A stretch of 64,000 nt of DNA from Cherax quadricarinatus (Eukaryota; Arthropoda; Malacostraca; Decapoda; Parastacidae): positions 28,371,345-28,435,344 of the forward strand of contig NC_091323.1 in assembly GCF_038502225.1 (NCBI RefSeq), read 5' to 3'. The notes beneath the pieces are model-generated. The model ran no database searches, had not been told where the DNA came from, and was given only the letters and a program-made list of their open reading frames with translations. A program made the position numbers and the translations under genes. Below are positions 1 through 11,044 of this stretch, piece by piece. Every line of letters starts with the position of its first letter. Position 1 is the first letter of the stretch.

Positions 1-1127
1 GTGGTGGATGGTACAGTGCTTGGTGTACTGTCAGTGGCACATGGTGTGGTGGATATTATAGTGCCTAGTGTACTGTCAGTGGCACATGGTGTGGTGGATA
101 TTATAGTGCCTAGTGTACTGTCAGTGGCACATGGTGTGGTGGATGTTATAGTGCCTAGTGTACTGTCAGTGGCACATGGTGTGGTGGATGGTACAGTGCC
201 TGGTGTACTGTCAGTGGCACATGGTGTGGTGGATATTATAGTGCCTAGTGTACTGTCAGTGGCACATGGTGTGGTGGATGTTATAGTGCCTAATGTACTG
301 TCAGTGGCACATGGTGTGGTGGATGGTACAGTGCCTGGTGTACTGTCAGTGGCACATGGTGTGATGGATATTATAGTGCCTAGTCTACTGTCAGTGGCAC
401 ATGGTTTGGTGGATATTATAGTGCTACTTTCAGTGGCACATGGTGTGGTGGATGTTATAGTGCCTAGTGTACTGTCAGTGGCACATGGTGTGGTGGGTGT
501 TATAGTGTCTAGTGTACTGTCAGTGGCACATGGTGTGGTGGATGGTACAGTGCCTGGTGTACTGTCAGTGATACATGGTGTGGTGGAAGGTACAATGCCT
601 GGTGTACTGTCAGTGATACATGGTGTGGTGGATGTTATAGTGCCTGGTGTACTGTTAGTGATACATGGTGTGGTGGACGGTACAGTGCCTGGCATATTGT
701 TAGTGATACATGGTGTGGTAGAAGGTACAATACCTGGTGTATTGCCAGTGATACATGGTGTGTGGTGGAAGGTACAGTGCCTGGTGTACTGTCAGTGATA
801 CATAGTGTGGTGGATGTTATAGTGCCTGGTGTACTGTTAGTGATACATGGTGTGGTGGTTGGTACAGTGCCTGGTGTACTGTCAGTGATACATGGTGTGG
901 TAGAAGGTACAGTACCTGGTATGCTGTCCGTGATACATGGTGTGGTGGGAGGTACAGTATCTGGTGTACTGTCAGTGATACATATACATGGTGTAGTGGA
1001 AGGTGTGTACTGTTAGTGATACATGATGTGGTGGATGTTATAGTGCCTGGTGTACTGTTAGTGATACATGATGTGGTGGATGTTATAGTGCCTGGTGTAC
1101 TGTTAGTGATACATGATGTGGTGGATG
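1..1127. repeat. 45-bp minisatellite (about 25 units, runs off the left edge)
   Basis: Tandem units of about 45 bp built on tactgtcagtggcacatg followed by gtggtggat and a variable tail. Units in the left half read 'gtggcacatgg' and those from about 560 onward read 'gtgatacatgg', so the array has two variant domains. It is open in one frame only because 45 is a multiple of three; the product (repeats of LSVAHGVVD) has no gene context. The array is broken at its right edge by a LINE fragment and resumes beyond it. Confidence 0.95.
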
Positions 1128-1815
1128 GTTACCTGGAGGTTATTCCGGGGATCAACGCCCCCGCGGCCCGGTCCATGACCAGGCCTCCCGATGGATCAGG
1201 ACCTGATCAACTAGGCTGTTACTGCTGGCGGCACGCAGTCCGACGTACGAGCCACAGCCCGGCTGATCCGGCACTGACTTTAGGTATCTGTCCAGCTCTC
1301 TCTTGAAGGCAGCCAGGGGTTTATTGGCAATTCCCCTAATGCTTGATGGGAGGCTGTTGAACAGTTTTGGGCCCCGGACACTTATGGTGTTTTCTCTTAG
1401 TGTACCAATGGCGCCCCTACTTTTTATTGGGGGCATTTTGCATCGCCTGCCCAGTCTTTTACTTTCGTAGGGAGTGATTTCTGTGTGCAGATTTGGGACC
1501 ATTCCTTCCAAGATTTTCCAAGTGTAGATTATGATATATCTCTCCCTCCTGCGTTCCAACGAGTACAAGTCAAGTGCTTCCAAGCGTTCCCAGTAGTTAA
1601 GGTGCTTGACAGAACTTATACGTGCAGTAAAGGATCTCTGTACACTCTCTAGATCTGCGATTTCACCTGCTTTGAATGGAGATGTTAATGTACAGCAGTA
1701 TTCCAGCCTAGAGAGAACAAGTGATTTGAAAAGGATCATCATGGGCTTGGCATCTCTCGTTTTGAAAGTTCTCATTATCCATCCTATCATTTTCTTTGCA
1801 CGTGCGATCGTGGCA
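1128..1815 (-). pseudogene. 5'-truncated 3' end of a Jockey/CR1-like LINE inserted in the minisatellite
   Basis: The minus strand encodes the C-terminal region typical of Jockey/CR1-type non-LTR retrotransposon polymerases, downstream of the reverse-transcriptase core. Visible blocks are SLERRRERYIIIYTWKILEG, GRRCKMPP, SVRGPKLFNSLP and DRYLKSVPDQPGCGSYVG, ending in a GC-rich tail near 1128-1200. The catalytic FADD part is absent, so it is a dead fragment. The frame is still open over about 240 codons, but its first 20 or so residues come from antisense minisatellite. The same C-terminal block recurs at 42012-42470, and its tail at 46150, 56640 and 58340, all in this window. The exact clade is inferred from general resemblance only. 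Confidence 0.85.
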
Positions 1816-1821
1816 CTGTAC

Positions 1822-1877
1822 AGTGGTACAGTGCCTGGTGTACTGTCAGTGGCACAAGGTGTGGTGAGTGGCACAGT
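1822..1877. repeat. Detached end of the 45-bp minisatellite
   Basis: The sequence tacagtgcctggtgtactg followed by tcagtggcacaaggtg is a unit of the array at 1-1127. It shows that the LINE fragment at 1128-1815 landed inside the array. Confidence 0.85.
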
Positions 1878-1945
1878 ATTTCAAATAGCAACTGCAGAAC
1901 TGGTTGGTATGTATATAATAAGTACAAAACTGGTGTGCAGATAGT

Positions 1946-2156
1946 AATCAAATATTTATGAAGGGATTCAAGGAAACCAGTTAACTGGACTTGAGTCCTG
2001 GAGGTGGGAAGTATAGCGCCGGCACTCTGAAGATGTGAGGGGTTTGTGGGGAGGGGAGGGTTAGATTGTGGTGTTCACGCACTTCAGGCACGACTGCTAC
2101 TCACTGAATGACAGTAAAGATTTTTTTTTCGGGTCGCCTTAGTGGGATAAACCAAG
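1946..2156 (+). mobile_element. 3' UTR fragment of the RT-bearing LINE family
   Basis: It matches, with divergence, the region after the stop codon of the LINE at 48904-50900: 'tttatgaagggattca', 'ggacttgagtcctgga', 'tgggaagta' and the terminal 'ttttcgggtcgcc' all occur in the same order. No coding sequence is left. The tail ends near 2156 without a poly(A). Confidence 0.8.
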
Positions 2157-2227
2157 CAAATTTAATTTTTCACTGACATTTGGTCCGTATGTTATTTAAG
2201 ATAATTTGAATTTAATGTGTACAGTGG

Positions 2228-2432
2228 AGAAATAGGCACAAATGCAGTATAATGCGATGCTTTATTGACTACGTTTCTCCCACACAGTTTGCTTTATCAA
2301 GTCACAGAGAGATCTCTTTGTGACTTGATAACGTCCACTGTGGGGGCGAAACGTAGTCAATAAAGCATAGCACTATACTGCATTTGTGTCTATTTTTCCA
2401 TCGTGTTAGTATTTTATACCATTTATCTCCCT
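2228..2432. mobile_element. Fold-back element, gene-less, hammerhead-like core
   Basis: Two inverted arms (about 2228-2310 and 2318-2398) share caataaagcat and 'tatactgcattt'. The right arm continues into the family tail 'tagtattttataccattta'. The right arm contains GAC, TTGATAA, a CCAC/GTGG stem and GAAAC, followed by GTC that can pair with the first GAC. It belongs to the same superfamily as 42605-42800. The two arms differ at only a few positions. Confidence 0.8.
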
Positions 2433-3034
2433 CGTGGGTACAGACTGTTCACACACCCACACTGAAACCCACGGTTACCACAACCCCCACACCAGCAATC
2501 ACCCCACACCCACATCACACCTCTCTTGAATAACAGTTATGTCAGGGTCACTCACGTAGAAATGTCATTTTCTTAAGCAGTGTCCGGGAGTCTCATTTGG
2601 TCTCTTTCATGGTACATTGTCAGCAACTTAACACAAGACTATAGCCAAGCCAGGTGGCTGACAAGCTCGTCTTACCAAGAGGATAACCAAGCCAGGCCAC
2701 TGATGTATGTCTGCACGCGCGTGAGTTTACACTCTGCTTGCGTGCCTACCAATTTACACACATCGTTGTTGATTTCTTGCTTATTTAAGCATTTACCATA
2801 TTTACTCATGAAACTGTGCATGAAATTCGCTCCCCGTTACTTCCTCATCCGGCTCATTCCACTTCCCCACCAGGCTGAGAGTGCAGTGTTCCCGTCCCTC
2901 CTAGTGGCTGACGTGGCCTCACCTTCCATGTGTGCTACCTTGTTCCCGATGTTCACGTGTCAACAGTCTGACCCCTGTCCATCTTGTCAATCCTTCTGAG
3001 AATCTAGTCTGTCATAATCATGTCTTGCCTAAAT
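2433..3034. other. No gene recognised
   Basis: Mixed-composition DNA with a short C/A-rich stretch near 2450-2520. A plus-strand reading frame at 2580-2999 has no recognisable domain, and no promoter or splice context supports it. Confidence 0.6.
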
Positions 3035-3366
3035 GATAAGTAAGACACATGTGCAACAGTTAGGTATCTTTATTCCGAAACGTTTTCGCCTACACGTTTT
3101 CGGCTTCTTCAGTCGAGTACAGAGATGGTGGCAGAAGCAGTAGAGATGTAAAGACGATGTAATCAGTCTATCACCCAGGAAGACGTAGTTCTGAACTGCG
3201 TCTTCAAAAGTAACGGACTGATTACACAGACTGCTTACACCTACTGCTTCTGCCACCTCTTTTGTACTCGACTGAAGAAGCCTGTAGGTGAAACGTTTCG
3301 GAATAAAGATACCTAACTGTTGCACATGTGTCTTACTTATCAACTTGTCGGTATTGTATACCATTA
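3035..3366. mobile_element. Fold-back element (307-bp palindrome plus tail)
   Basis: Arms 3035-3185 and about 3195-3341 are near-perfect inverted copies: gataagtaagacacatgtgc at the left is matched by its complement at 3322-3341. The centre contains a nested hairpin around GAAGACG...CGTCTTC. The right arm adds the family tail 'aacttgtcggtattgtatacc'-like sequence (3342-3363). The right arm contains CGA-CTGAAGA, GCC/GGT and GAAACGTT, then TCG (3269-3300). No coding capacity is seen. Confidence 0.9.
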
Positions 3367-4012
3367 TCATATTCACTTTTATCTGGATCTTCGCTCTTCA
3401 AGGCTGTTCAGTTAATTTGGTCTCGTAATGCGTCTCCTTGAACTCTGGAACTAGTTACGTTGCGAACCTCTAGACTTCATCAGGCATTACAGAAGCTTGA
3501 TCAAGTGTGGGCTGCACTCTGGCGCTGCATGAATGGATTGATATGATACACACAAATAAATAATGCGCACACAGAAGCAGCTTATGGCGGTGTTTCGGTC
3601 CAACTTGGAACATTGGCATGTAATTGTGGTGTATCCTAGTATCCTAGAAGATACTGTTTAGGATCTTGAAGGCAGCCCTCGGGTCTGTCAGCCTCGCAGA
3701 TGATACTGAAATCATCATTAGCCGTATCACGTAGAATGAAATTTACAGGAACAAGTCATTTATGTAAGTGATAAATAACGCGGGTCCAAGCACTGGCCTT
3801 TGGGGGACTCCACTCGTCATCATGGACTGTTCTTACACCTCCCCTCTGAGTTTTTGCTCTCTCTCTTCTTCATATATTTTAGTATCCACTTGATCAAGTC
3901 AATTATTCCTGCTGGCGCTTCCAGTTTATATATGTGGTACTGTTATATGCTTTCTCAGTTTATGAAGATGTCAGCTCAGCCCTGTCTTTCCTACGGCTGT
4001 TTCGCTACTTTA
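3367..4012. other. No gene recognised
   Basis: No coding sequence is supported. 'gtttcggtccaacttgga' near 3593 is a degenerate inverted relative of the stem-GAAAC motif found in the fold-back elements. It may be a decayed arm. Confidence 0.5.
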
Positions 4013-4275
4013 CTCACCTAATTATGATTGCAGGGGTCGAGTAATAGCTCCTGGCCCCCGCGTCTTCACTGGTCGCTGCTAGTGTGTACTCAGCTGATTG
4101 TGGTTTGCCCCTGTCTATTCACTGGTCGCTACTAGCTCCACTCTCTCCCTGCTCTATTAGCTTTATCGTACCTCTTCTTCAAGCTGTCTATAGATTCTGC
4201 CTGCATACATCACTCTCCAGACTATTTTACTTCCTGACGGCTCTGTTACTGAACAAATACTTCCTAACATCCCTG
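4013..4275 (+). repeat. Dispersed repeat, 'gcaggggtcgag' family
   Basis: It begins 'ctcacctaattatgattg' and continues through gcaggggtcgagtaatagct and 'tcttcactggtcgct'. An internal partial duplication repeats 'attcactggtcgctacta'. Related copies occur at 22977 (minus), 48437, 56117 and 59400. It may be the 3' part of a larger retroelement, but the class cannot be told from this window. Confidence 0.8.
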
Positions 4276-4445
4276 TGTGTGTGTGGTTGTGCGTGATCAC
4301 TTCTCTTGTGATGGTTGGTGCTGTGTGTGCATGAATCACACAACGCTGAAATCTTGACATAACTTTAAAACGCTTATTGTATTCAGCTCGGTTACGCGTA
4401 TGTATGCTAATCCTTTCGAAGTGAGACTTGATGTAATGGACTATA

Positions 4446-4975
4446 CGGTGTAGGGGAGCGGGTGGAACACTGGCGCACGGTACGGTGTTACTGGAGTGTC
4501 ACTCCTGCTACACGGTACCGTGTAGGGGAGCGGGTGGAACACTGGCGCACGGTACGGTGTTACTGGAGTGTCACTCCTGCTACACGGTACCGTGTAGGGG
4601 AGCGGGTGGAACACTAGCGCACGGTACGGTGTTACTGGAGTGTCACTCCTGCTACACGGTACCGTGTAGGGGAGCGGGTGGAACACTAGCGCACGGTACG
4701 GTGTTACTGGAGTGTCACTCCTGCTACACGGTACCGTGTAGGGGAGCGGGTGGAACACTGGCGCACGGTACGGTGTTACTGGAGTGTCACTCCTGCTACA
4801 CGGTACCGTGTAGGGGAGCGGGTGGAACACTAGCGCACGGTACGGTGTTACTGGAGTGTCACTCCTGCTACACGGTACCGTATAGGGGAGCGGGTGGAAC
4901 ACTAGCGCACGGTACGGTGTTACTGGAGTGTCACTCCTGCTACACGGTACCGTGTAGGGGACGGGTGCTACTCCT
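4446..4975. repeat. 72-bp minisatellite (about 7 units)
   Basis: Units start gtaggggagcgggtggaaca at 4450, 4522, 4594 and so on every 72 bp and are almost identical. Each unit contains the perfect palindrome CACGGTACCGTG and the interrupted palindrome GGAGTG-T-CACTCC. Both strands stay open for about 200 codons because the period is a multiple of three and lacks stops. I do not regard these as genes. Confidence 0.95.
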
Positions 4976-5097
4976 GCACACGGTCCTAGACGCACGTGCC
5001 TCTCTCCTGCTCATCATGTCATCAATGCCATCACGTCACACAATACATCAACTGCATACGATTTACCTTTTGACAGACTCGTTAAGTGTTGAATAAC

Positions 5098-7487
5098 CCC
5101 CGGAGATTGTTTAGGGTGGTGCTGGGTACAACCCCAGAGATTAACCATGACTGTGATGGTACAACCCCAGAGATTGTCCATGACTGTGATTGGTACAACC
5201 CCAGAGTATCTAGGGTGGTGCTGGGTACAGCCCCAGAGTATCTAGTGTGGTGATGAGTACAACCCCAGAGAGTGTCTAGGGTGGTGATGGGTACAACTCC
5301 AGAGTGTCTAGGGTGGTGATGGGTACAACCCCAGAGAGTGTCTAGGGTGGTGATGGGTACAACTCCAGAGAGTGTCTAGGGTGGTGATGGGTACAACCCC
5401 AGAGAGTGTCTAGGGTTGTGATGGGTACAACCCCAGAGAGTGTCTAGGGTGGTGATGGGTACAACTCCAGAGAGTGTCTAGGGTGGTGATGGGTACAACT
5501 CCAAAGAGTGTCTAGGATGGTGATGGGTACAACCCCAGAGAGTGTCTAGGGTGGTGATGGGTACAACCCCAGAGAGTGTCTAGGGTGGTGATGGGTACAA
5601 CCCCAGAGTGTCTAGAGTGGTGATGGGTACAATCCCAGAGAGTCTAGGGTGATGGGTACAACTCCAGAGAATGTCTAGGGTGGTGATGGGTACAATTCCA
5701 GAGAGTGTCTAGGGTGGTGATGGGTACAACCCCAGAGAATGTCTAGGGTGGTGATGGGTACAACTCCAGAGAGTTAGTCTAGGGTGGTGATGGGTACAAC
5801 CCCAGAGAGTGTCTAGGGTGGTGATGGGTACAACCCCAGAGAGTGTCTAGGGTGGTGATGGGTACAACCCCAGAGAGTGTCTAGGGTGGTGATTGATACA
5901 ACCCCAGAGAGTGTCTAGGGTGGTGATGGGTACAACTCCAGAGAGTGTCTAGGGTGGTGATGGGTACAACCCCAGAGAATGTCTAGGGTGGCGATGGGTA
6001 CAACCCCAGAGAATGTCTAGGGTGGTGATGAGTACAACCCCAGAGAATGTCTAGGGTGGTGATGGGTACAACACAAGAGAGTGTCTTGGGTGGTGATGGG
6101 TACAACCCCAGAGAATGTCTAGGGTGGTGATGGGTACAACCCCAGAGAGTGTCTAAGGTGGTGATGGGTACAACCCCAGAGAGTGTTTAGGGTGGTGGTG
6201 AATACAACCCCAGAGAGTGTCTAGGGTGGTGGTGAATACAACCCCAGAGAGTGTCTAGGGTGGTGATGAATACAACCCCAAAGAGTGTCTAGAGTGGTGC
6301 TGAATACAACCCCAGAGAGTGTCTAGGGTGGTGCTGAATACAACCCCAGAGAGTGCCTAGGGTGGTGGTGAATACAACCCCAGAGAGTGTCTAGGGTGGT
6401 GATGGGTACAACCCCAGAGAGTGTCTATTGTGGTGATGGGTACAACCCCAGAGAGTGTCTAGGGTGGTGCTGAATACAACCCCAGAGAGTGTCTAGGGTG
6501 GTGCTGAATACAACCCCAGAGAGTGTCTAGGGTGGTGATGGGTACAACCCCAGAGAGTGTGTAGGGTGGTGGTGAATACAACCCCAGAGTGTCTAGGGTG
6601 GTGATGGGTACAACCCCAGAGAGTGTCTAGGGGGGTGCTGAATACAACCCCAGAGAGTGTCTAGGGTAGTGCTGAATACAACCCTAGAGAGTGTCTAGGG
6701 TGGTGGTGAATACAACCCCAGAGAGTGTCTAGGGTGGTGATGGGTACAACCCCAGAGAGTGTCTAGGGTGGTGCTGAATAGAACCCCAGAGAGTATCTAG
6801 GGTGGTGCTGAATACAACCCCAGAGAGTGTCTAGGGTGGTGAATACAACCCCAGAGAGTGTCTAGGGTGGTGGTGAATACGACCCCAGAGAGTGTCTAGG
6901 GTGGTGGTGAATATAACCCCAGAGAGTGTCTAGGGTGGTGCTGAATACAACCCCAGAGAGTGTGTAGGGTGGTGGTGAATACAACCCCAGAGAGTGTCTA
7001 GGGTGGTGGTGAATACAAGCCCAGAGAGTGTCTAGGGTGGTGGTGAATACAACCCCAGAGAGTGTCTAGGGTGGTGGTGAATATAACCCCAGAGAGTGTC
7101 TAGGGTGGTGGTGAATACAACCCCAGAGAGTGTCTAGGGTGGTGGTGAATGCAACCCCAGAGAGTGTCTAGGGTGGTGGTGAATACAACCCCAGAGAGTG
7201 TCTAGGGTGGTGGTGAATATAACCCCAGAGAGTGTCTAGGGTGGTGGTGAATACAACCCCAGAGAGTGTCTAGGGTGGTGGTGAATACAACCCCAGAGAG
7301 TGTCTAGGGTGGTGGTGAATATAACCCCAGAGAGTGTCTAGGGTGGTGGTGAATACAACCCCAGAGAGTGTCTAGGGTGGTGGTGAATACAACCCCAGAG
7401 AGTGTCTAGGGTGGTGGTGAATATAACCCCAGAGAGTGTCTAGGGTGGTGGTGAATACAACCCCAGAGAGTGTCTAGGGTGGAGAGA
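5098..7487. repeat. 34-bp minisatellite (about 70 units)
   Basis: Units read gtctagggtggtgatgggta then caaccccagagagt. The left part favours 'gatgggtacaac' and the right part 'ggtgaatacaac' or 'gctgaatacaac'. Near the right end every third unit has 'gaatataacc' (about 7216, 7318, 7420), a 102-bp higher-order period. Confidence 0.95.
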
Positions 7488-8474
7488 GTGTTACAATAAC
7501 CAGTCTGTTACGTGTATTGGTTTGGTCACAGAAATTGGGTTATTATTTCATTGAGAACGATCAAATTGTTCGAATTTTGCCAGTGGTATAAATGGCTGGA
7601 TTTCTGTTATGTAAATTTGTAAATCGATGAAGTTTTTATTTCGAGTGTGAGTGTATATGTGGGGGAGGAGAGGGAGGATATATGTGGGTGTAGTCACATG
7701 TACTCAGCTAATTAAGTCCTGAGATCGAGTCACATAGCGTGTAGTGATGGTACTCGTCCTGTGTATGTGAGTAATACACAGTGCGAAGCTGTGTGTGATA
7801 AAGCATGGACCACCATAACAGTTTGATACCAACCTAACTTCTAGCACACACGTAAAAATCCTAATATGTAATAGGGTAATAACAGGGAAGACAGGAGAGA
7901 AAAACACTGGCCCAGATCCACTATCAGTAAGTCCCGACACCTTGGTGCATGTCAGGGCAAGTGATGGAGCACTTGAGAGAGGGGGTGGGGGGAGGCTGAC
8001 ATACTCTCCCTCCACACTTTCTCGGGTGGTTCCTCACTATACATATTAGGATTTTTAGGTGTATACTCGAGGTTAGGATGGTATCTGGCTGTTATGGAGG
8101 TGTAAACATCATCACCTTCCATGATTGGCCTACTGTCATGTATACTTACCTACACAACACAGGGATAAGCTGTATGTTGTGTATTCTTAATATAAGCACA
8201 TAGCACGTAATACCTTTGTAGTATGCTCTTTATACCTCATAATACACGCACACGGGAGCGGTTACCGTTGGGTATACTTAATATTCACACCGTGGCTCCA
8301 GTATCATATGTGCATCCCATTAACTCTCATATGCAAATTCACTCACTATTACTGTATGGCTTGACGCCTATGTATGTATGTTTGTAAGATACAGTTAAGC
8401 AGTGATGACCCACTAAGCATAAAAGGCTCAAGGCTTTTCTCTGCCTTTTAAATGTAATTTGCTTTTTAATTTAG
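7488..8474. other. No gene recognised
   Basis: Apparently unique AT-rich sequence. A minus-strand frame at 7704-8015 has no recognisable domain. No RNA gene is seen. Confidence 0.5.
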
Positions 8475-8525
8475 GAGGCCTGGTTTGAGAGCAGGCCGTG
8501 GGGGCGATGATCCCTGGGACCATTA
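8475..8525 (+). mobile_element. Short LINE tail fragment (Jockey/CR1-like family)
   Basis: The order ggaggcctggtttgagagca, 'ggccgtgggggcg', 'atccctggg' is the plus-orientation equivalent of the GC-rich tail at 1140-1200. Confidence 0.55.
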
Positions 8526-8732
8526 ACAGATAATGAAAATTGCGTAGCTCTATTCGGTGGAGGGGGTGAGTCTGGCTGCAATGTCTTTACCAGACTGTGT
8601 AATTCAACCAGGAACAGTCTCTCTGTTCAGGCCGTCGACCCAAAATGCTGGTCCAAGACCAGACCAGACCTGGGATGAGGGAGATGATGGTAATGAATTC
8701 TTAAAACACTCCTGTATTGAGGGAAATGAAAA

Positions 8733-8872
8733 CGAATGCATTCGCTTAGGACATCTTTTTGAAGGCGTTTCGGTCTTTGGACCTTGATCACCTCATATAC
8801 CTTAAAATGGCCAAGTTCCAAGGCCTGAAAGATCTGTCCTAAGTGGAAGCACTCATGTTCATTTTCCTTCAA
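8733..8872. mobile_element. Divergent fold-back element
   Basis: 'gcattcgcttaggacatctt' at the left is matched in inverted form by 'aaagatctgtcctaagtgga' at the right. On the minus strand a GGTC/GACC stem precedes CGAAACG, the arrangement seen in the other fold-back elements, but the CTGANGA part is degenerate. Confidence 0.6.
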
Positions 8873-9364
8873 GTTGTCGACAGTCAGTTATCTTCTTCCT
8901 GCAGTACTCTGGTATATATGAGCATTATTTTGCCTCATTTGCAAGAGTGTTACCTAGGTAAGCATACATGTTATCACTCAGTCATCCCACAAGGAAGTCT
9001 GGCTCAGGAAGGCTACTACTAAGACAGAACAAGCCTGGAAATCGGTCACATGAATGTCACAGTGTTGAGTTGAAAGCAAGTGTTGAGCTCAGAGCAAGTG
9101 GTCCGTAATAGAGAAACTGGAAAATTGTCACATTCAGTCTTTTCCATGAAGTATACAAAAGTTTCTATCTGCAGGACATATATCCTACCTGCTGGAGACA
9201 CTACTAGAGATGGGACAGTAGTATAGATGTAAGTCTACATGCTGAGAGGCTGTCTCACCCGAGGCACTTCACCTTCTCTCTTCTCGCCGCCAGTTCCCCA
9301 ACAAAAAAAGGGTTGATATTAAAATAAAGATTCGTTGATTGTGTTGGACCGTATGTAACGTGTC
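8873..9364. other. No gene recognised
   Basis: Mixed sequence without a supported coding region. Near 9050-9110 'tgttgagttgaaagcaagtg' is followed by a similar copy, a minor local duplication. Confidence 0.5.
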
Positions 9365-9682
9365 CCGTAGATCGATCGCTAGCGCACTCAGCTCACACAC
9401 TGAGGTCCGGGGTTCGAATCTCCTCTGGTACGGCTGGAAAACATTAGGGACGTGTTTCCATAAGACACCTGCTGTCCTTGTCCCTGTTCACTCATCAGTT
9501 CAAAATAGGTACCCGAGTGTTAGTGGACTGGTGTGGGTCGCATCCTGGGACAAAACTTACCTAATTTGCCCGAAATGCTCAGCATAAGAAGCGGCTTTCT
9601 ATATAGTAGTATGTCATTGATGTCAGCTAGGACTTTATACCATGTACATGTACTTGTAGTAAATAAAGATATATTATGTAGC
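9365..9682 (+). mobile_element. tRNA-derived SINE, complete head to tail
   Basis: The head resembles a tRNA: 'gatcgatcgctagcgcactc' is in the box-A region and gggttcgaatctc is a good box B (Pol III internal promoter). The body 'ggactggtgtgggtcgcatc', 'ctgggacaaaac' and 'atttgcccgaaatgct' recurs at 42825, 54601 and, inverted, at 25985 and 40197. It ends in 'gtaaataaagatat', directly against the 50-bp minisatellite. Confidence 0.85.
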
Positions 9683-10172
9683 GGCTGCTTCTGTGGTGGA
9701 GCCGCAAGCTGCAGTGGTGGGCCGCAGGTTGTGGCAGCGTCTGTGGTGGAGCTGCAAGCTGCAGTGGTGGGCCGCAGGTTGTGGCAGCGTCTGTGGTGGA
9801 GCTGCAAACTGCAGTGGTGGGCCGCAGGTTGTGGCAACGTCTGTGGTGGAGCCGCAAGCTGCAGTGGTGGGCCGCAGGTTGTGGCAACGTCTGTGGTGGA
9901 GCCGCAAGCTGCAGTGGTGGGCCGCAGGTTGTGGCAACGTCTGTGGTGGAGCCGCAAGCTGCAGTGGTGGGCCGCAGGTTGTGGCAACGTCTGTGGTGGA
10001 GCCGCAAGCTGCAGTGGTGAGTCTTAGGTTGTGGCAGCGTCTGTGGTGGAGCCGCAAGCTGCAGTGGTGGGCCGCAGGTTGTGGCAGCGTCTGTGGTGGA
10101 CCCGCAAGCTGCAGTGGTGGGCCGCAGGTTGTGGCAGCGTCTGTGGTGGAGCCGCAAGCTGCAGTGGTATAC
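9683..10172. repeat. 50-bp minisatellite (about 10 units)
   Basis: The period is exactly 50 bp ('ctgtggtgga' at 9691, 9741, 9791 and on). The unit is gtggtggagccgcaagctgc, 'agtggtgggccgcagg', 'ttgtggcagcgtct'. The first unit abuts the SINE tail. All reading frames are long because few stops occur. No gene is inferred. Confidence 0.95.
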
Positions 10173-10289
10173 CAACATTCTTTGTAATTCTTCTTCCCCA
10201 GCTCTAGCTGAGGAAGTTACGAAGCTTAAACGTGAAACTTGAGCTATTGTTGAGTCTACAGGCAGTCTTATAGACGCTGAGGGACTTAC

Positions 10290-10470
10290 TACCTCAAATA
10301 CTTTTTCTGCAAGGTTGGTGCACTAATTACATCATTTCACTACTACACCTGCTACCTCTGTATTTGACTGAAGAAACCTACTGTGTAGTCGAAACGTTTA
10401 AACAAAGATCCCCAACTGTTGCACACGTATCTTTCTCATCAACTTGTCGGTATTTTATACCATTTTCAAT
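10290..10470 (+). mobile_element. Right-arm half of a fold-back element
   Basis: It contains CTGAAGA (10368-10374), a CTAC/GTAG stem, GAAAC (10391-10395), 'aaagatccccaactgttgca' and the family tail 'aacttgtcggtattttatac'. No inverted partner is seen to the left. Confidence 0.75.
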
Positions 10471-11044
10471 ATCATGTGCGTGGTTGTTCACTGCTTGGCT
10501 AATACACACATATACAACAACATTTTGAAATGGGCGTGCTTTTCCAAGATATTATATTAATAGGGCAGAAAAACATTTTAAACGAAAGTGAAGGGAAGAC
10601 CCAAGTTCATTTATTACGCTAAGTTTGGTAAGTCAGGAAACAGGACGAGTGTTTCCCGACGTTGGTCATAGTCATGTGATGACCCGCATCTGGAGGTTTT
10701 GGTCATCTGTTCGAGGCCTTCCGCTGGCCTACCCCCTCCACTCTTTTAAAAAGTTATGGTTATGATTATAACCATTACATTATTTTTATTAATGCGCTCA
10801 GCTTATTGTCTTTCAGTGAGTTTGAACGTGAGTTTCCTTAATTAATGAGGTTTTAAAGAGACTAGATATTGCTGACAGAATTCGAAGATAACGGCTGATT
10901 TTTTCTTGCAATTGCATTTCTGAATCAACATTTTTAAACAACAAAGGAAAATTTCTAAACATCAATATAAAAACTTGTAAACTTTATGGGAAACACTTCT
11001 AAACATTAAAAGAAACAGTACTAAACATCTAAAGCATCTCTAAG
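10471..11044. other. No gene recognised
   Basis: AT-rich sequence with a loose run of 'ttctaaacat' repeats near 10950-11030. Nothing else is supported. Confidence 0.5.
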
